DNA of 64,000 nucleotides. It comes from Macrotrachela quadricornifera (lineage: Eukaryota > Rotifera > Eurotatoria > Philodinida > Philodinidae). This document shows positions 1 to 12,034 of this stretch, piece after piece. Each line of letters opens with the position of its first letter. The first letter of the stretch is position 1. The notes under the pieces are model-generated. The model was not told the origin of the DNA. It ran no database searches and saw nothing but the letters and a program-made list of their open reading frames with translations. The stretch lies in NCBI GenBank assembly GCA_022393335.1, contig JAJEKB010021090.1:808767-872766 (forward strand), read 5' to 3'. Position numbers and translations under genes: made by a program.

Positions 1-213
1 AATAACAATAACAAAAAAAGTTATTTTACGATTTCTCGAAGCATATAAGACTGGTTTTTATATCGAATGGTAATAAAGATACTGTATGAATAAAGTGATT
101 TTTTGACGTACACACAAACCAGGCTTACACTTGTTTCGTTAATATTTCTGAATCAAAAAGTAAATGTTATTGTTATAATAACAAAAAAAAAATAACAATA
201 ACTTCTCACCCCT
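1..213. repeat. Right end of an AT-rich hAT-type element
   Basis: An AT-rich stretch with repeated AATAACAATAAC blocks near both sides ends at CACCCCTA (about 206-213). The reverse complement, TAGGGGTG, resembles the terminus of the hAT-type element at 50567-52026. The rest of the element would lie upstream of the window. No coding potential is visible. Confidence 0.35.
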
Positions 214-840
214 ACATCTGATTGGTCCATTTTACCAGTAATAGAAAAGCGGACGCAGTGACCAGCATTTTAGGATAGGTGCCTGGTTATTAGCAAAGTA
301 AATATATGGTACAATCCATAAGTTGAGGATTTAAAGCAACTCTCAGAGTATAGTAAATGAGGATTCACGGGCATCCCTATTGTATAGCAGTTGAAGATCC
401 AAAGATGCTCTCATAGTACAGTATATGAGAATCCACGCGTACCCCTATAGTATAGTATTTGAAGATTTATGGGCGCCCTTATAGTATAGTAGTTGAGGAC
501 CTACGGATATTTCCATAATATTGCATATGATGAGCTAAGAGTACCGCCAATATATAGTAATTGATAACCTAAAGGTACTCTCAATATATAGTAGTTAAGG
601 ACCTAAGTGTACCCTCAACATATAGTAGATGAGGACCTAAGGGTACACTCAATATGTAGTAATTGAGGACCTAAATGTACCCCCATAACATAATAGTTGA
701 GGATCTAAGAGTGCCTTCAATATATAGTAATTAAGAAACTAAGGGTACCCAAGTACACAGCACATGAGGACCTAAGGTATCCTCATAGTATAGTAGCTGA
801 GGACCTAAGAGTAGCCTTGAAAAATAGTTCTTAGAAAGTT
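214..840 (+). repeat. Palindrome-element arm plus 34-bp minisatellite array
   Basis: The first 120 bases match the right arm of the palindromic element at 51700-51830 (shared blocks around GACCAGCATTTTA and AGTAAATATATGGTAC). From about 320 a degenerate 34-bp tandem repeat runs to about 820, roughly 15 units, with the core GAGGACCTAAGGGTACCCTC and the palindrome GGGTACCC in its centre. Units are diverged, so this is an old array. Related units occur at 23.3, 39.5, 50.8 and 51.8 kb. Confidence 0.7.
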
Positions 841-1020
841 ATAAAGACTGAAAGAGATAAAATAATTTAATATAATTTGATTTATAATTTAATACATGAT
901 GAAACGGAAATAAGTTATGTTTAATTTAACTTCAATTTATCTAAATTTAAATTTGTTTGAAATATAACTTTTCAAAAAAAATTAGATAAATTTAAAATAA
1001 ATTAAATTTATAAAAACAAG

Positions 1021-1365
1021 TAGCGTGCATCGAGGCGATCCACTAGGCCCCTTGAATGTAGGTTCGGACTAATATCCTGCCGACAAGTACATTCCTTTTA
1101 GAGATTAATATTACGACTAAAACCAACAGGATAGCTCTCGAGAATAACGAATACCACCGATACATAGTAGTTGAGGACCTGCCCGTAGTAGGCTACATGA
1201 GCATGTGTGAGTCCTAGCAAAGATGCATTCTGATTGGTCGAAAAAATTGACCAGTCCGAGGTGCGGATAAACGCACAAACGCAGCGTCAATTTCGGGATT
1301 GAGACCTTGATTACAGTCAAGGGAATTAAAATTTATTTAACATTAACAGGAAAATGACACCCCTA
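1021..1365. repeat. Dispersed repeat shared with 39.6-39.77 kb, ending in a hAT-type terminus
   Basis: The block from TAGCGTGCATCGAGGCGATC to about 1180 is the inverted counterpart of 39600-39770, including the CCACTAGG/CCTAGTGG section and a single minisatellite unit at about 1165. The right side ends TGACACCCCTA at 1355-1365, another hAT-like end. No gene is seen. The small open frames here have no recognisable product. Confidence 0.6.
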
Positions 1366-2180
1366 CATGAGAATTCCAAACGGCGTAGACGGGGGAAGAG
1401 GTTCTATGAGCACTAAGACGATTGGATCTCCAAAGGGACTTGCAGAACAAAACTGCCGAAGCCAACGGAGTGCCTCAAAACAACTATACATCCTAACATT
1501 CAACTGCAAATATGGACTGAAGGACGCCCCAACAAAAGACCTGATCATGAGCCAACTCTCACAGATCGATGGCACAAGCTTATGCAGGACAAGCTAGTGA
1601 AGAACTGACATCAGCTAGCAAGAAACCGAACGGCGTACAAAGAGCAAATGGATAAAATGCTTTCATCAATGTTATCTTTTTAGATTTTTTAATCTAACTT
1701 TGATTGAATGGATGAAGAAAGATTTTCTGGAGGGGTATCAGTTTTGGGTTCTGTTCTTAGAAACTCCCCTTACAATTCATTTTGATGCATTTTTAGACAC
1801 AATGGAGTATTCATTTACTCTTCAACTATCTTTTCGCACGAAGTTTATATGGGCTTCGGATTCCCCATTCGCGGTAATATAGAAACCTATACACTTACCC
1901 ATTCTCTGATACCCAAGTTCATTTAAGTGACAACACGTTCTCGTGCCACGACTGTGGTAGCAATTCGATAGACTGTCGCATACTAATCAATGAAAGTAAC
2001 ACAATAGAGGCCACATATGTACGTGTGCCGAACACTTTCTTCCCATTTATTCCTCAGATCCCTATTCAATGAACAATTCACACTCGCAGAAACTGCATAC
2101 CAATATGAACACCACACACACAAAAAAAACCATATAAAATAACCAAAATTGTCAGTCTGCCTTATTTTATCAAGGACTGA
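1366..2180. other. No gene recognised
   Basis: Several short open frames occur on both strands, but none has a recognisable domain, a convincing start or codon bias. I see no RNA gene or clear repeat apart from the neighbouring elements. Confidence 0.4.
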
Positions 2181-2187
2181 AACGCAT

Positions 2188-2375
2188 ATCGATCGATAGA
2201 GAATTTCATGCTCTATCGAACGAACATCATTGTATTCCCCGACAAACGGTCTAACAAACCCTAAAATTCGATTTGTGTTGTCTTGAAGAGGATTTTGAGC
2301 GATTTTCACTGTGGTGATCGGTTTGTCAGTGAATAATATGATGTTCATTCGATAGAGTATGAAATTCTCCACAGA
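2188..2375. repeat. Short imperfect palindrome
   Basis: The left arm (2190-2260), containing AGAATTTCATGCTCTATCGA, is repeated in inverted orientation at about 2305-2375. The arms are about 65 bases with several mismatches and a spacer of about 45 bases, as in a decayed foldback MITE. The minus-strand open frame across it is a by-product. Confidence 0.55.
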
Positions 2376-2469
2376 TTGATACCAGTATGAGTCGCCGGCA
2401 AATGGCCTAGAGGACCCTAAAGAGGGAACTATGGTGTATTGGAAAGGTGTCTAGGAAGTTTCGAGGGAT

Positions 2470-2935
2470 TTTCACTTACAATGGAGGTGTTTGTACTGTC
2501 CGCGGGAAAAAATGGCACATATTCGGGCCAAATAAACGATTTCGCCGCCAAACTAACAAGGTTAAAATATTGGTTGCCATTGGTTTGTCTAGAGGGAGAT
2601 TTTTAAATTTTAAATTTATGTATAAAAATGAATCAAGAAAGGTTTTTCTCTACTATTATAAGAGTAAAGTATAGTGTTGTTCGGGCCGATTATAGGGTTT
2701 CTTGGGTCTCTCTTTCATGTAGCCCGAACAACATCATGTTTTGCCCTTATAATAGTAGAAAAAACCTTTCTTGATTTATTTTTATACATAAGTTTAAAAT
2801 TTTAAAATCTCCCGCTAGATAAGCCAATGACAGCTAATATTTTAACCTTGTTAGTTTGGCGGCGAGACCTTTCATTTGGCCTGAATATGTGCCATTTTTC
2901 TTGCGGACAGCACAAACACCTATATTGTTAGATTA
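2470..2935. repeat. Long palindromic MITE with partial copies to 3690
   Basis: Two arms of about 215 bases (2470-2686 and 2721-2935) are inverted copies meeting near 2705. Recognisable blocks are TTCTCTACTATTATAAGAG and GGTTAAAATATTGG with their complements. Degraded partial copies of the same arm lie at 3215-3360 and 3380-3690. The arrangement is typical of foldback or MITE elements; no transposase is encoded and the superfamily is unknown. Confidence 0.7.
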
Positions 2936-3683
2936 TCTTTTTGGCGGGACTTAGAACAGTGTTTATTATAAAGATTTCTAAATGCCTACACTATTTATAT
3001 ATATTTCGATCAGCGGCAATAGAACCACGAGACTTCAGCAATGGATAAGCCTTTTTTGAGAAAATGTGGACATTATTTGATTGATTACCTGTACCTATTT
3101 TCTTATTGGTGTTGATGGTAGCTTCACATCGATTACTTCGTTATGTTTAAAATGCATAAAACGAAATTGAGAGGTAGATTTCGGGTTCTTGTGAACGTAA
3201 CCCTGACACCCCTATTTTTCTCCACTATTAAGAGGAAAAAACACAGTTTTGTGCTGGTTGATTAGGAGATGAAGGAGTTCTGTTTCTTATGATCCGAACA
3301 AGACTATGTTTTGTCCTTGTAATAGTTGAGTGAAATTTTTTTGGTGATTGATAGAAAATGCTATTTTCTATGAGCTACAGAAATTATTCACTCTACTATT
3401 ATACGAACAGACCATAGTGTTGTACAGGCTATATAAAAGAGAATCCCTCCAAACTCGCTAATTGGTCCAAAAAATACTACATTTTGTCCTTAAAAGAGTG
3501 GAGAAAACCTTTCCTGATTCATGTTTTACCTAAATTTTACCTATGTTAAAATTTAAATAAATGGCCCTAGGAAAACCAAGGACTGCTAATATTTTAAACT
3601 TGTTAGCTTGAGGATGAAAGCTTTCATTTGACTGGAATATGTTCTATCTTTTTCTTGATCAGCACAAATACTTCCATTGTAAG

Positions 3684-5315
3684 ATGAAGTTTCATGTTGA
3701 TCAATAGAATTTATTAGAAACAGGTAACCTTGATCAAATAAAACTATTAACTATAACTATACTTTTCATTCCAAGAAATTGAGATAAGTTTCCATCGTTC
3801 ACAAACACACAAATGTTTATGGAAAATTAAAAAAGTAAAGAATAAAGTATGAAGATAGCAGGCATGATATTCAAATGGAAAAAGAAAAAAGTCATTTTCA
3901 AAGAAACCTCTTCATCAATTAGATGGGTCTGTATGACGTACAACTCAAGTAACATAACAAAACGGAAAATATTAAGATGGCATTTCACAATGATAAATGG
4001 TTAACATTAAAGAAGGAAATGTTGATTTCGCGCTGTTTTGTATAATCCTGAGTTGCTTTGAAACGTTAAGAGATCAACAACGCTAGTATCTTTTGAGATT
4101 TCAACAACTTTTTCGAGAAACTAAACTGAATAACGCAAAATATGACTTAAAGAATTTTTTAATTAAGAAATGAAATATAAAAAATTATTTCAGTATTTTT
4201 GCTATTAACCTATTATAGAAGATACTATTTTGAATAAAAGAAACTATATTTTCATCATGAACTTTATCGAGCATACTTGAAAATATCAAATAGTACTTAT
4301 TGTTAAAAGATAATCACCGTTGAAGACAAACAGGAAACACTTCGATAGCTCTAAAACTAATTAATATACAATCTCTTACAGTGATAGAAAGAAAAAGTTT
4401 TTCTTTTGCACACAACTTCAGTTAATATTAATAATTGCATCTATGTCATGAATGCATTCAATTGTATAGAATACCTTGAAACGATGGAAGTGCGTCATTA
4501 GCACCTGTTGTTTATTTGTAAGATCATACTTCTTGCTTGCATTCTCATTTCTCTTAATCGTTCTTTTTTTTTAACTAGAAGCAATATTTGAAGAGTAAGA
4601 ATTAATACGATCGATTATGATTTCTACTCTTTGGCAGTAAGAAGTTCTATCGTTATTGACCAATGCTTAAAATTTACGAGCAATAGTATACAAGAATCCA
4701 GTGATGATTGATGAATTATACGAATTTTACTATTTGAAAAATGGCCTATGATTGATACACTTATTTACAAGCATTATTTTTACTTCAAAATTTTATTTAT
4801 TCATGACACAGTTTTAAAATTCAGAACGAGGATTATGGTAATATCTTTCAAAAGGATTTCAATCCACAATGCGAAAATCTAGTTTTGTAATAAATTCAAT
4901 CAATTATTTGAAAAACTAAATAAAAATTCAATAAGTAAAGCATGTATCTAGCCACCGTAGAACTAAGTTGAAGTCCCACGTCAATCAATAAGTCTTTTTT
5001 GATGAAAATTGATCTCAATCAAATAAAATTGTTGAATAATACTTTACTTTCCATTGGAAGAAATCCATTCACTCTTCCGTTAATTGAGAACGGAAACATT
5101 TAGAGAAAATTAGAAAAGACTTCTCACAAGAATACACAAATATCATCATTTACAAAGCAACCAACACTTATGATAATTTTAAAAAATTAAGAAGAGAATA
5201 TGCGCGTAACAGCCATGACATTCAAATGAAAAAAGGAAAAAGTCATTTTTAAGAATGTTTCTTCGCAAAACAGACGATCCTCAGTAAAGCACGACTCAAA
5301 TAGCACAATAAGAGA
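3684..5315 (+). repeat. Diverged direct repeat of about 330 bp (3684-4003 and 4969-5315)
   Basis: The two blocks share the order GTTGATCAATAGAATTTATT-like, TGATCAAATAAAACTATT-like, CACAAACACACAAATG-like, ATTCAAATG...AAAGTCATTTT and CAACTCAAGTAACA-like in the same orientation, separated by about 970 bases. They look like two old copies of one mobile sequence. The space between them is AT-rich with no gene. Confidence 0.5.
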
Positions 5316-6458
5316 GAACGGTAAAACGATGTCTACGATAATAATTTTTTAAGTGACGATGTATAATATCATTAAGCATAGTCATAATTTCGAAAATTTT
5401 GATCTCTATTTGTTTTTATTACAAACGAAGGAGCATTATCGGAAACTTCTGAATCCGAATTTTTAGCCCATTCTAGCATGTCCTTAAGAAGTTATGAAGT
5501 AAACATTGAACAAGTCTGCCACAGGGATTTTGAAGAAAAAACTTTTTTCATACTACATTTGTTGGGCCAATATTTGGTCTTTTTCTCCATGATAACTTAT
5601 CAGAATTTTTTCAAGTAATATCTCATTTTATAGGACAAATTTCGTTCTACAAAGCTCTATATATGACCTTTTCTTCAACTTTCATTATACGGGCGGCTCC
5701 GAGATTAATCCTACTGTTGTTTTCACAGGTTTTGAGGTTGTTTCATTTAGTATGAGCTGTATTTCTGCTAAATCTAACGGCCTCAGAATTTTTTTAGTGG
5801 ATTTAAATAGAAGAAATATAGAGTTATCCACTAAGTGTAAATAGTTTGAGATTCGAGTGGCAAAAAGTCTTTGTTCAAGCCAAACAAGATATTCTACGAT
5901 CCTGTAAATAAACATATTTTTCATTACTTTTCTATATTCTTTGTGCATATTACATCCCTAGATTTTCTTTCAACTAGAAATTCACTTCACAGTCATTTTT
6001 AGCGATAAAAATTGCACCAAACAGACTATATGAAACAGGTGTTTCGCCGTATGGACTATGGCAATAGGCTTTTAGCGGCTGAGAGTGAAGGGGAAGGAGA
6101 TGACTGAGGGTGAGAGTTAGATTGATGTATAAAGTGAAGCAATAATTTTCTGGCAGTGGCTGGAAGTCCACGGTGAAATTTCTTCTATCCCCAGGCTATC
6201 TCAAATACTTTTTAAGTCATTTTTACTTAGTGATTGATCGCCTTTGTAAAAAATGTGATCATTCTGAAGTTACAGCCAATACTTCGAATAGAAGTTATCG
6301 TATGTAAAAGGGCAATAGTTATACGTGTAGAACAGTTCGATGATAAAAACATATGTTATTTTCACTGTAGAATTCAAAATGATTTTTCTAAAACGGACAG
6401 GAAACAGTTTGTCGACAAAACGGCCCTAATTAATAATCAGTCCCGATACTATTCGTAG
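5316..6458. other. No gene recognised; G-rich tract at 6079-6124
   Basis: Short open frames occur at 5685-5948 and 5974-6171 on the minus strand without recognisable domains. A purine-rich tract at 6079-6124 contains GAGTGAAGGGGAAGG and GACTGAGGGTGAGAG, like the GAGGGT-rich tracts near 17.77, 18.39 and 39.95 kb. Confidence 0.4.
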
Positions 6459-7968
6459 CCAGGTCTATATTAACGATCCGTAAACGATGGTAAACTGGTA
6501 AAAACCGGCATGTTTACGGTGGTCCGACATTTTTTATTGACGACCATCGGTTAAGCACACATATACGGATACATTACGGAACGTTTTACGGACCGTGTAT
6601 TGTACACCATTTACGATACCGTTTACATGGTGTTTTTAATATGTATCTTATTATAAGATGCTAAAGTAAATCTAACAAAATTTTTAATACAAGATTCTTA
6701 TAAAATTTAATGATTAGTATTTTGCAAGATCGTATCTGATCATACACGACTAAAGGCTTTTTCATCAAACGAATATTTTTGATCACATTACTTTTCTGCA
6801 TTTAAAGTTTCTAAACTATTCAAAACATTTTTATTTCAATCATCCAACTTTACGAATAGAAGATAAAGTTCGTATATACCTTCTACACTAATACTCATAC
6901 TCACTAAATTGATTTACTAGTCACAGCAACATAGTTACTTATGACTACAATACTAATATGAATAGCAGATTTTTTGCTTTCATCGAAATAAACAACATGG
7001 TAAATAATAATTATCATTGTCATAAAAACTTTTTCTTTGTCAATATAATTCAGGAAATATAAACAGGCATATAAACGTAACCTCAGTGTACTAATCTTAA
7101 TTTTTATATAGATAATTGCACATCATTATCGATTCTAGAAAGTAATTTCCATACATATTTTTTATTATTTTTATATTTAGATACTTCAAACATATAGTCA
7201 ACAAGGTAAATATCAATCTTACAAATTAAATTTCTAGTTTCTATTTAGATATTACAATGATATCGTTGAAAATGTATGAATCATATATATACTTTTCCTT
7301 ATTTAGATAATTCAATGAAATTATTATACAAGTAAGTATGAATATTATATATTTAATACTTTTATTTTTATTTAGATATTTGAATTATATCATTGAATAG
7401 ACAAGTGTAAATCTAAAAGATGAAATGTTTATTTTTTTTTAATTTAGATATTTGAATTATTTCGTCGAATAGGTAAGGATGAGTTTGTATATGAAACCCT
7501 TCCTTTTCTCTTCCACATATTTTGGCAGTATCATCAAAAAACTTAACATAAATTTTATATATTAAATTTTTATTTATTTTTATTTAGATATGTTTTTCAT
7601 AATATCGTCAAAATGGTAAGTATAAATCGGATGCATAACTGTGGTGATATTTAGTAAAATGTGATGGAAAGTGAGAGAAGGCGATGAAGAACGGTTAGTT
7701 AGACAATGAAAAAGGTCAGAGATTAGAACAGAGTGATGAAAAACTCTATTGAAACCCTATAGAAGTTTGTATGAGTAATACAAGATCTTACACAATCTTA
7801 AAAGAAGAATATATTAGAATAGTACGTTAAAATTAAAATTTTAGCCGTAAACGGCGAGAAAACGACCAAATACGGTGTGTATTTTTGCGTCAGGAAATAC
7901 GGACTGAGATCGGCCCGAATCTATTCAGTATACTGCCGTAAAGACTCCGTTTTGATAGACCTGGGTAG
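6457..7968. mobile_element. Non-autonomous element with CCAGGTCTAT termini
   Basis: The left end TAGCCAGGTCTAT (from 6457) and the right end ATAGACCTGGGTA (to about 7966) are inverted copies over about 12 bases. GC-richer subterminal blocks rich in CGTAAACGG and CCGTAAA follow on both sides (6470-6620 and 7845-7940). The interior is AT-rich with no transposase, but it holds the tandem array at 7112-7615. A possible relative with GACCTGGGTAGAAACTCG lies at 60150-60170. The superfamily is not identified; the boundary is inferred from the termini only. Confidence 0.5.
7112..7615 (+). repeat. Tandem array of ~70-bp units with exon-like 25-nt blocks
   Basis: Blocks start at 7112, 7181, 7249, 7307, 7376, 7448 and 7588, with a weak unit near 7515, so the period is close to 70. 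Each block follows a T-rich stretch ending TTTAG or ATAG. Most are followed by GTAAGT, GTAAGG, GTAAAT or GTATGA. Five blocks are 25 nt (7181-7205, 7249-7273, 7307-7331, 7376-7400, 7448-7472); the last is 28. The block consensus is close to ATATTTGAATTATATCATTG. At 7376-7400 the donor is weak. This is either an ordinary AT-rich tandem repeat or an array of microexon-like units. Confidence 0.65.
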
Positions 7969-8099
7969 ACACTCAAATTTGGCGCGTATTTTCAGTCATT
8001 GAACTTATAGTTTCCTTTTTTCGCTGAAAAGGTAAGAATTTAAAAAAGGGCTCTAAGATGCTGTGCATTCTGGGATGCTCTTTCAAATAAAAAAATTTA

Positions 8100-8340
8100 A
8101 TATATTGATAGAGCCAAGACTGAGAAATCTCTCTACCAAAATGAGCTATTTTCGTCCCTTCTTTGGTCTATACTTTTATTAAATGTCAGTAGATCCAGCT
8201 AAAAATTTTATCATAGCTGTCTCACTTCAGTTCCAACACATGCTCCAGTTTTCAACCCACTTGAGCGCTCCTGAGCTGAGATCAATTTTTCAATGGAGGA
8301 GGATCTCAAATCTGATGTTTGTTTTTTATATTATTTTGTT
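8100..8340 (+). repeat. Copy of a dispersed TTAA-element subterminal sequence
   Basis: Blocks including CCAACACATGCTCCAGTTTTC and GAGATCAATTTTT parallel the right subterminal part of the large TTAA element at 57360-57520. No end or TTAA site is clear here, so this is a fragment. The small open frame across it is not considered a gene. Confidence 0.4.
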
Positions 8341-9031
8341 AAATAAACTATACAATAATCTGAATATGTAAAAAGAGATTCAGCATCAATAAATGGAAAC
8401 AAACATACGATCAAGAAAATATTGCTGATTTTATGATTATGATTGAAAGAATATTCAACCAAGAAATAATACTAAAACTTTGCTCATTTGAAGAAATTAT
8501 TGATACAAAATCAACCGTATTGTTAAAAGAAAAGTTTTTCCATTGACTTTTGGATAAATATATCGCGGTGTACACGAAGTACTACAATCAAAATTTCGAG
8601 ATTAGATTAGAAAATCGTTGCATTATCATATTCTAGAAATAGATAGCACTACAAGTAGAAATTTGGTGCGATATTTCACTCAAAGTAGGAAAAACTCGTG
8701 TTCATTTACCAAATAATGTATTATTGATGCACCAATATCGATTTCCATTAACTACAATTCACATGTCGAATTTTCATTTCTATTTCATTTCATTCAAAAG
8801 TTAGAGAGATTTTTCTGAGATCCATAATTTTGGCTTATTAACATGAGATCATCCAAAAATAGATCTGAAGAGAAATAACCCTTTCGAGACCGGCTTATTT
8901 CGAGCAAAAATTATGAATTTTTCACCTTTTCAAAAGTGTTTTATTTTGTTAGATTTATCAAAATGTGATATTTTTTGAATCAATTCGGATTACACAGTGA
9001 AATATCACAATCTGAACATTAAAACCTTGTG

Positions 9032-9198
9032 CAGGGGCGGCGCGAGCGGGGGGGGGGATAGGGGGTACCCCCCTCCTGCTTTTGAAAATTACGCTGGAGC
9101 TTTCTCCGATTTTACGATTTCGGAGAACATTTTCTCCGATTTCTCGATTTTCGGAGAATCTCCTCCCCCCCTGCTTTCTCCTCTTCGCGCCGTCCCTG
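9032..9198. mobile_element. hAT-type MITE, 167 bp, with 8-bp target duplication
   Basis: The left end CAGGGGCGGCGCGAG and the right end CTTCGCGCCGTCCCTG form terminal inverted repeats of about 15 bases. The element is flanked by ACCTTGTG (9024-9031) and AGCTTGTG (9199-9206), an 8-bp duplication with one mismatch. CAGGG-like ends and 8-bp duplications are standard for hAT elements. The interior has G and C runs and a repeated TTCTCCGATTT motif, with no gene. Confidence 0.8.
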
Positions 9199-9206
9199 AG
9201 CTTGTG

Positions 9207-9819
9207 TCACTCCTAGTCCACTTGAATTTTATATTCCTCTTCATAACAATATGAGGATGGTATATAGTTCGATAAAAAAGGGAAAAATCCACCCAACGTA
9301 CATGTATGACACTAAAGGAAAAGCCCATTATATATACACAAATAACAGAATGGAAAATTTTCTGATGAATGAATATGAATCGGCGGGGCAAAGATGTAGA
9401 TCATAACGCAAACATGTATAAAAAAAAGGAACCACAACATTTACTTTGAAGAAACACAAAAAAAAACTCAATGACAATTTAAAGCGTCACCGGTCTTGAA
9501 AGGATTATTAATCATCAAAATTTTTGAAGAGTTCTTCTCAATTGAAAAGTTTTATATATTCTTCGTTATCTATTTCTGTATTCAAATGTATGTTAACTTA
9601 AATATTATAGTTAGTTTTATTTAAATGAAAATGAACATATTACAGTTTCGAGAGAAGCTAGTATTACATCTATGCAAGATAAAACATGATTAATATAAAC
9701 AATAAATTACTTTTCTATTCCTTTTTTTCATAATCAAATCTTCATTGGTCTTATTATCTCAAATACGAATATAATTTACTAATCTTAATGATCTAAAATA
9801 AAAATTCTTATCGTTTTTT
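9207..9819. other. No gene recognised
   Basis: AT-rich spacer between the hAT MITE and the receptor pseudogene. The minus-strand open frame at 9089-9391 overlaps the MITE and has no recognisable domain. Confidence 0.4.
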
Positions 9820-9822
9820 TTT

Positions 9823-12034
9823 CTAATAATTCAAAATAATTTTACTTTGGAATAGACATAATAAATACATTAATACCAGTATGTTGAAAATCATCACTCG
9901 ATAATACAAAATTAACATTTGATTCCATTTTCGCATGTTTTCCTCGATCAGTAAAACCAATAGTTTGATAAACATTTTATCTTTAAAATATGTATATACG
10001 ATTAAACTTATGTAGAAAATTGATACACAAGTAATAGTTAAATAAACTGTTTTATTTCGAATGTTATTATCATTATCAGCAAAAATATAATTCCAATTAA
10101 TTAATTCAGATAGAATATTAAATTGAGCAGGAAATTTAGTTAAATGAGTTGAAAAACATTGAGTTTGATAATGATTTGTTAATGGACCAACTATTAAACC
10201 ATCAGATTTCCATTGATTATTTTTCTCAAGATAATAACAAGCTGATGTAGAAATTCTAAGTTCAGAATTTGATGTCAAATTAAATCGTTTATTTATAATT
10301 GGTAAATTATTCCAATGAATTATTTCTTTTCTATTTAATTCCCGTAAGCCAAAAATAAGTGATTGATGATTTAAAACTTTTTCATTATTAAGAAAATAAT
10401 TCTAAATACCATCAATTGTTAAATCTATTATTATAAAAACATTTTTGATAAAATTTAATCAATACAATAAAAAAAAAATTGTCCATCCATCAATATAATT
10501 AATTGAGGAATTTGATAAAATTTATAAATAAATAAGTAAATAAGATTTATATTTAATGGACGAATTTCAATATGAATTTCAATAGGTAAAATACTTTTTA
10601 TATTAATATAATTGATTATGATAAAATTTAACATTTTGTTAAATCATTTTTCGAATAATTATTTCAATTGGATTTGATAGATTTGTTTTAATAGATATTT
10701 CAGTTTACATTTTGATCAAGAATTTATAATGATATTGATGAATGAAAGATTTCTATTTGATAATATATATTTCGATTTATTTCAATTGTTTCCCATAAAA
10801 TATCATTTTCATCAGGAAAGAAATCTTTTAAAATAGAAATTAATTATACAAATTTAAATTTAAATTTTACTTGTATTTGTTGACCATTCAAATTCAAGAT
10901 CAGTATCATAATCATCTGAAATATTTTTAGCACGAGATAAATCTAAATTAAGTACATTTGTTCGTTTTTGTAATGGACCATTAACAGCCTAAAATCATTA
11001 GAAAAAGCTTTTAATGCAATCTCTCTTATAGAAAAATAAATATATGTTCGATACTCATCGAAATACTCATCGATAGTTAGGTTGAGTTTGGAATTACTGA
11101 CAACTACAGATGTGCCGGACAAAAACTAGGAGAAAAAATGTTGTACGAATCGAAACCCTAATCTTAGCAGAAATGACTAAAAACAAAATAAGTTACACAT
11201 AAAACATTAGTAGCACATCGAATAAGTTGAGTTGTTGCAATTTGTGCATCTTCATAAGAAATTCTTGTTGACATTGATTTTAATGCAACAGCTAATTGAT
11301 GACATCTATCTGATGCAAGCATCCATTTATATTGAAATCAAATTTTTTTTGTAAAGAAATAAAACAAATTAAAAACATACTAAAGTTGTTCGTGTTAATT
11401 GAGTTAATGATGTTGCTTGGAATTTAATACTATTTACTGTTGTAATAACAAGATTAGTTGTAAATGTTATAAGATATTCTCGAATATTTGCTTGGGAATT
11501 TAATTCTTTGTTATATTCGTGCATAGCTGAGATATTCAATGATGTTGAATTCTATTATTAAAAAAAAGAAAAATGTTCGATTGATATTACCTGTTGTGAA
11601 CTTTGACTTCCTAATGGTGATATAGAAATACTTCCAACTGGAATTCCACCTATGAAAAAACTAAAAGTTTTCTTTGGGAGATATATAATCAGTATTTACT
11701 TGAAGCAGCTTTATTAATACTTTCATTGTTCATTTTATTGAATTGTGGTAAAATAGAATTAATTACTTGTCCAACGGTATTTTGATTTCCACTATCAAGT
11801 AATTGAATAATTGGATTATTAGTTGAATTTTTAAAAATATCAATTAAATCAATAGTATCTAATTCAACATAAATAGACGATAAATTAAATTCTGTAATAC
11901 AATCTAATGTATCTCGAATATGAATAATAAGATTAAGTTGTCCATCAGGTAGTCGAACTTGAAAATATGATATTGATGAAAATGCAATCATTATTTGATT
12001 TAATGGATTATTTATATTATATAATGAACTAGCG
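9823..12034 (-). pseudogene. Polycystin/REJ-family receptor gene remnant
   Basis: Minus-strand fragments occur in the order expected for a polycystin-1-like receptor. A REJ-type segment (12034-11698, containing NPLNQIMIAFSSISYF) is followed by a GT-AG intron and small exons at about 11650-11590 and 11550-11395, a segment with CHQLAVALKSMSTRISYED near 11310-11230, and one with NVLNLDLSRAKNISDDYD near 10990-10870. Next come a GPS-like stretch (about 10245-10130, with CFSTHLTKF) and a hydrophobic membrane segment (about 10060-9985). Residues near 9925-9850 read like a PLAT-domain start in another frame. Stops and frameshifts fill 10830-10300. The 5' side is cut at 12035 by a dispersed repeat. 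Function of intact relatives: large membrane receptors processed at the GPS. This copy cannot encode one. Confidence 0.75.

Noticed and set aside
7112..7615. CRISPR-like repeat-spacer array
   Set aside because: Repeats are AT-rich, imperfect, in a eukaryotic context and bordered by splice-like signals; spacers are themselves similar T-rich stretches.
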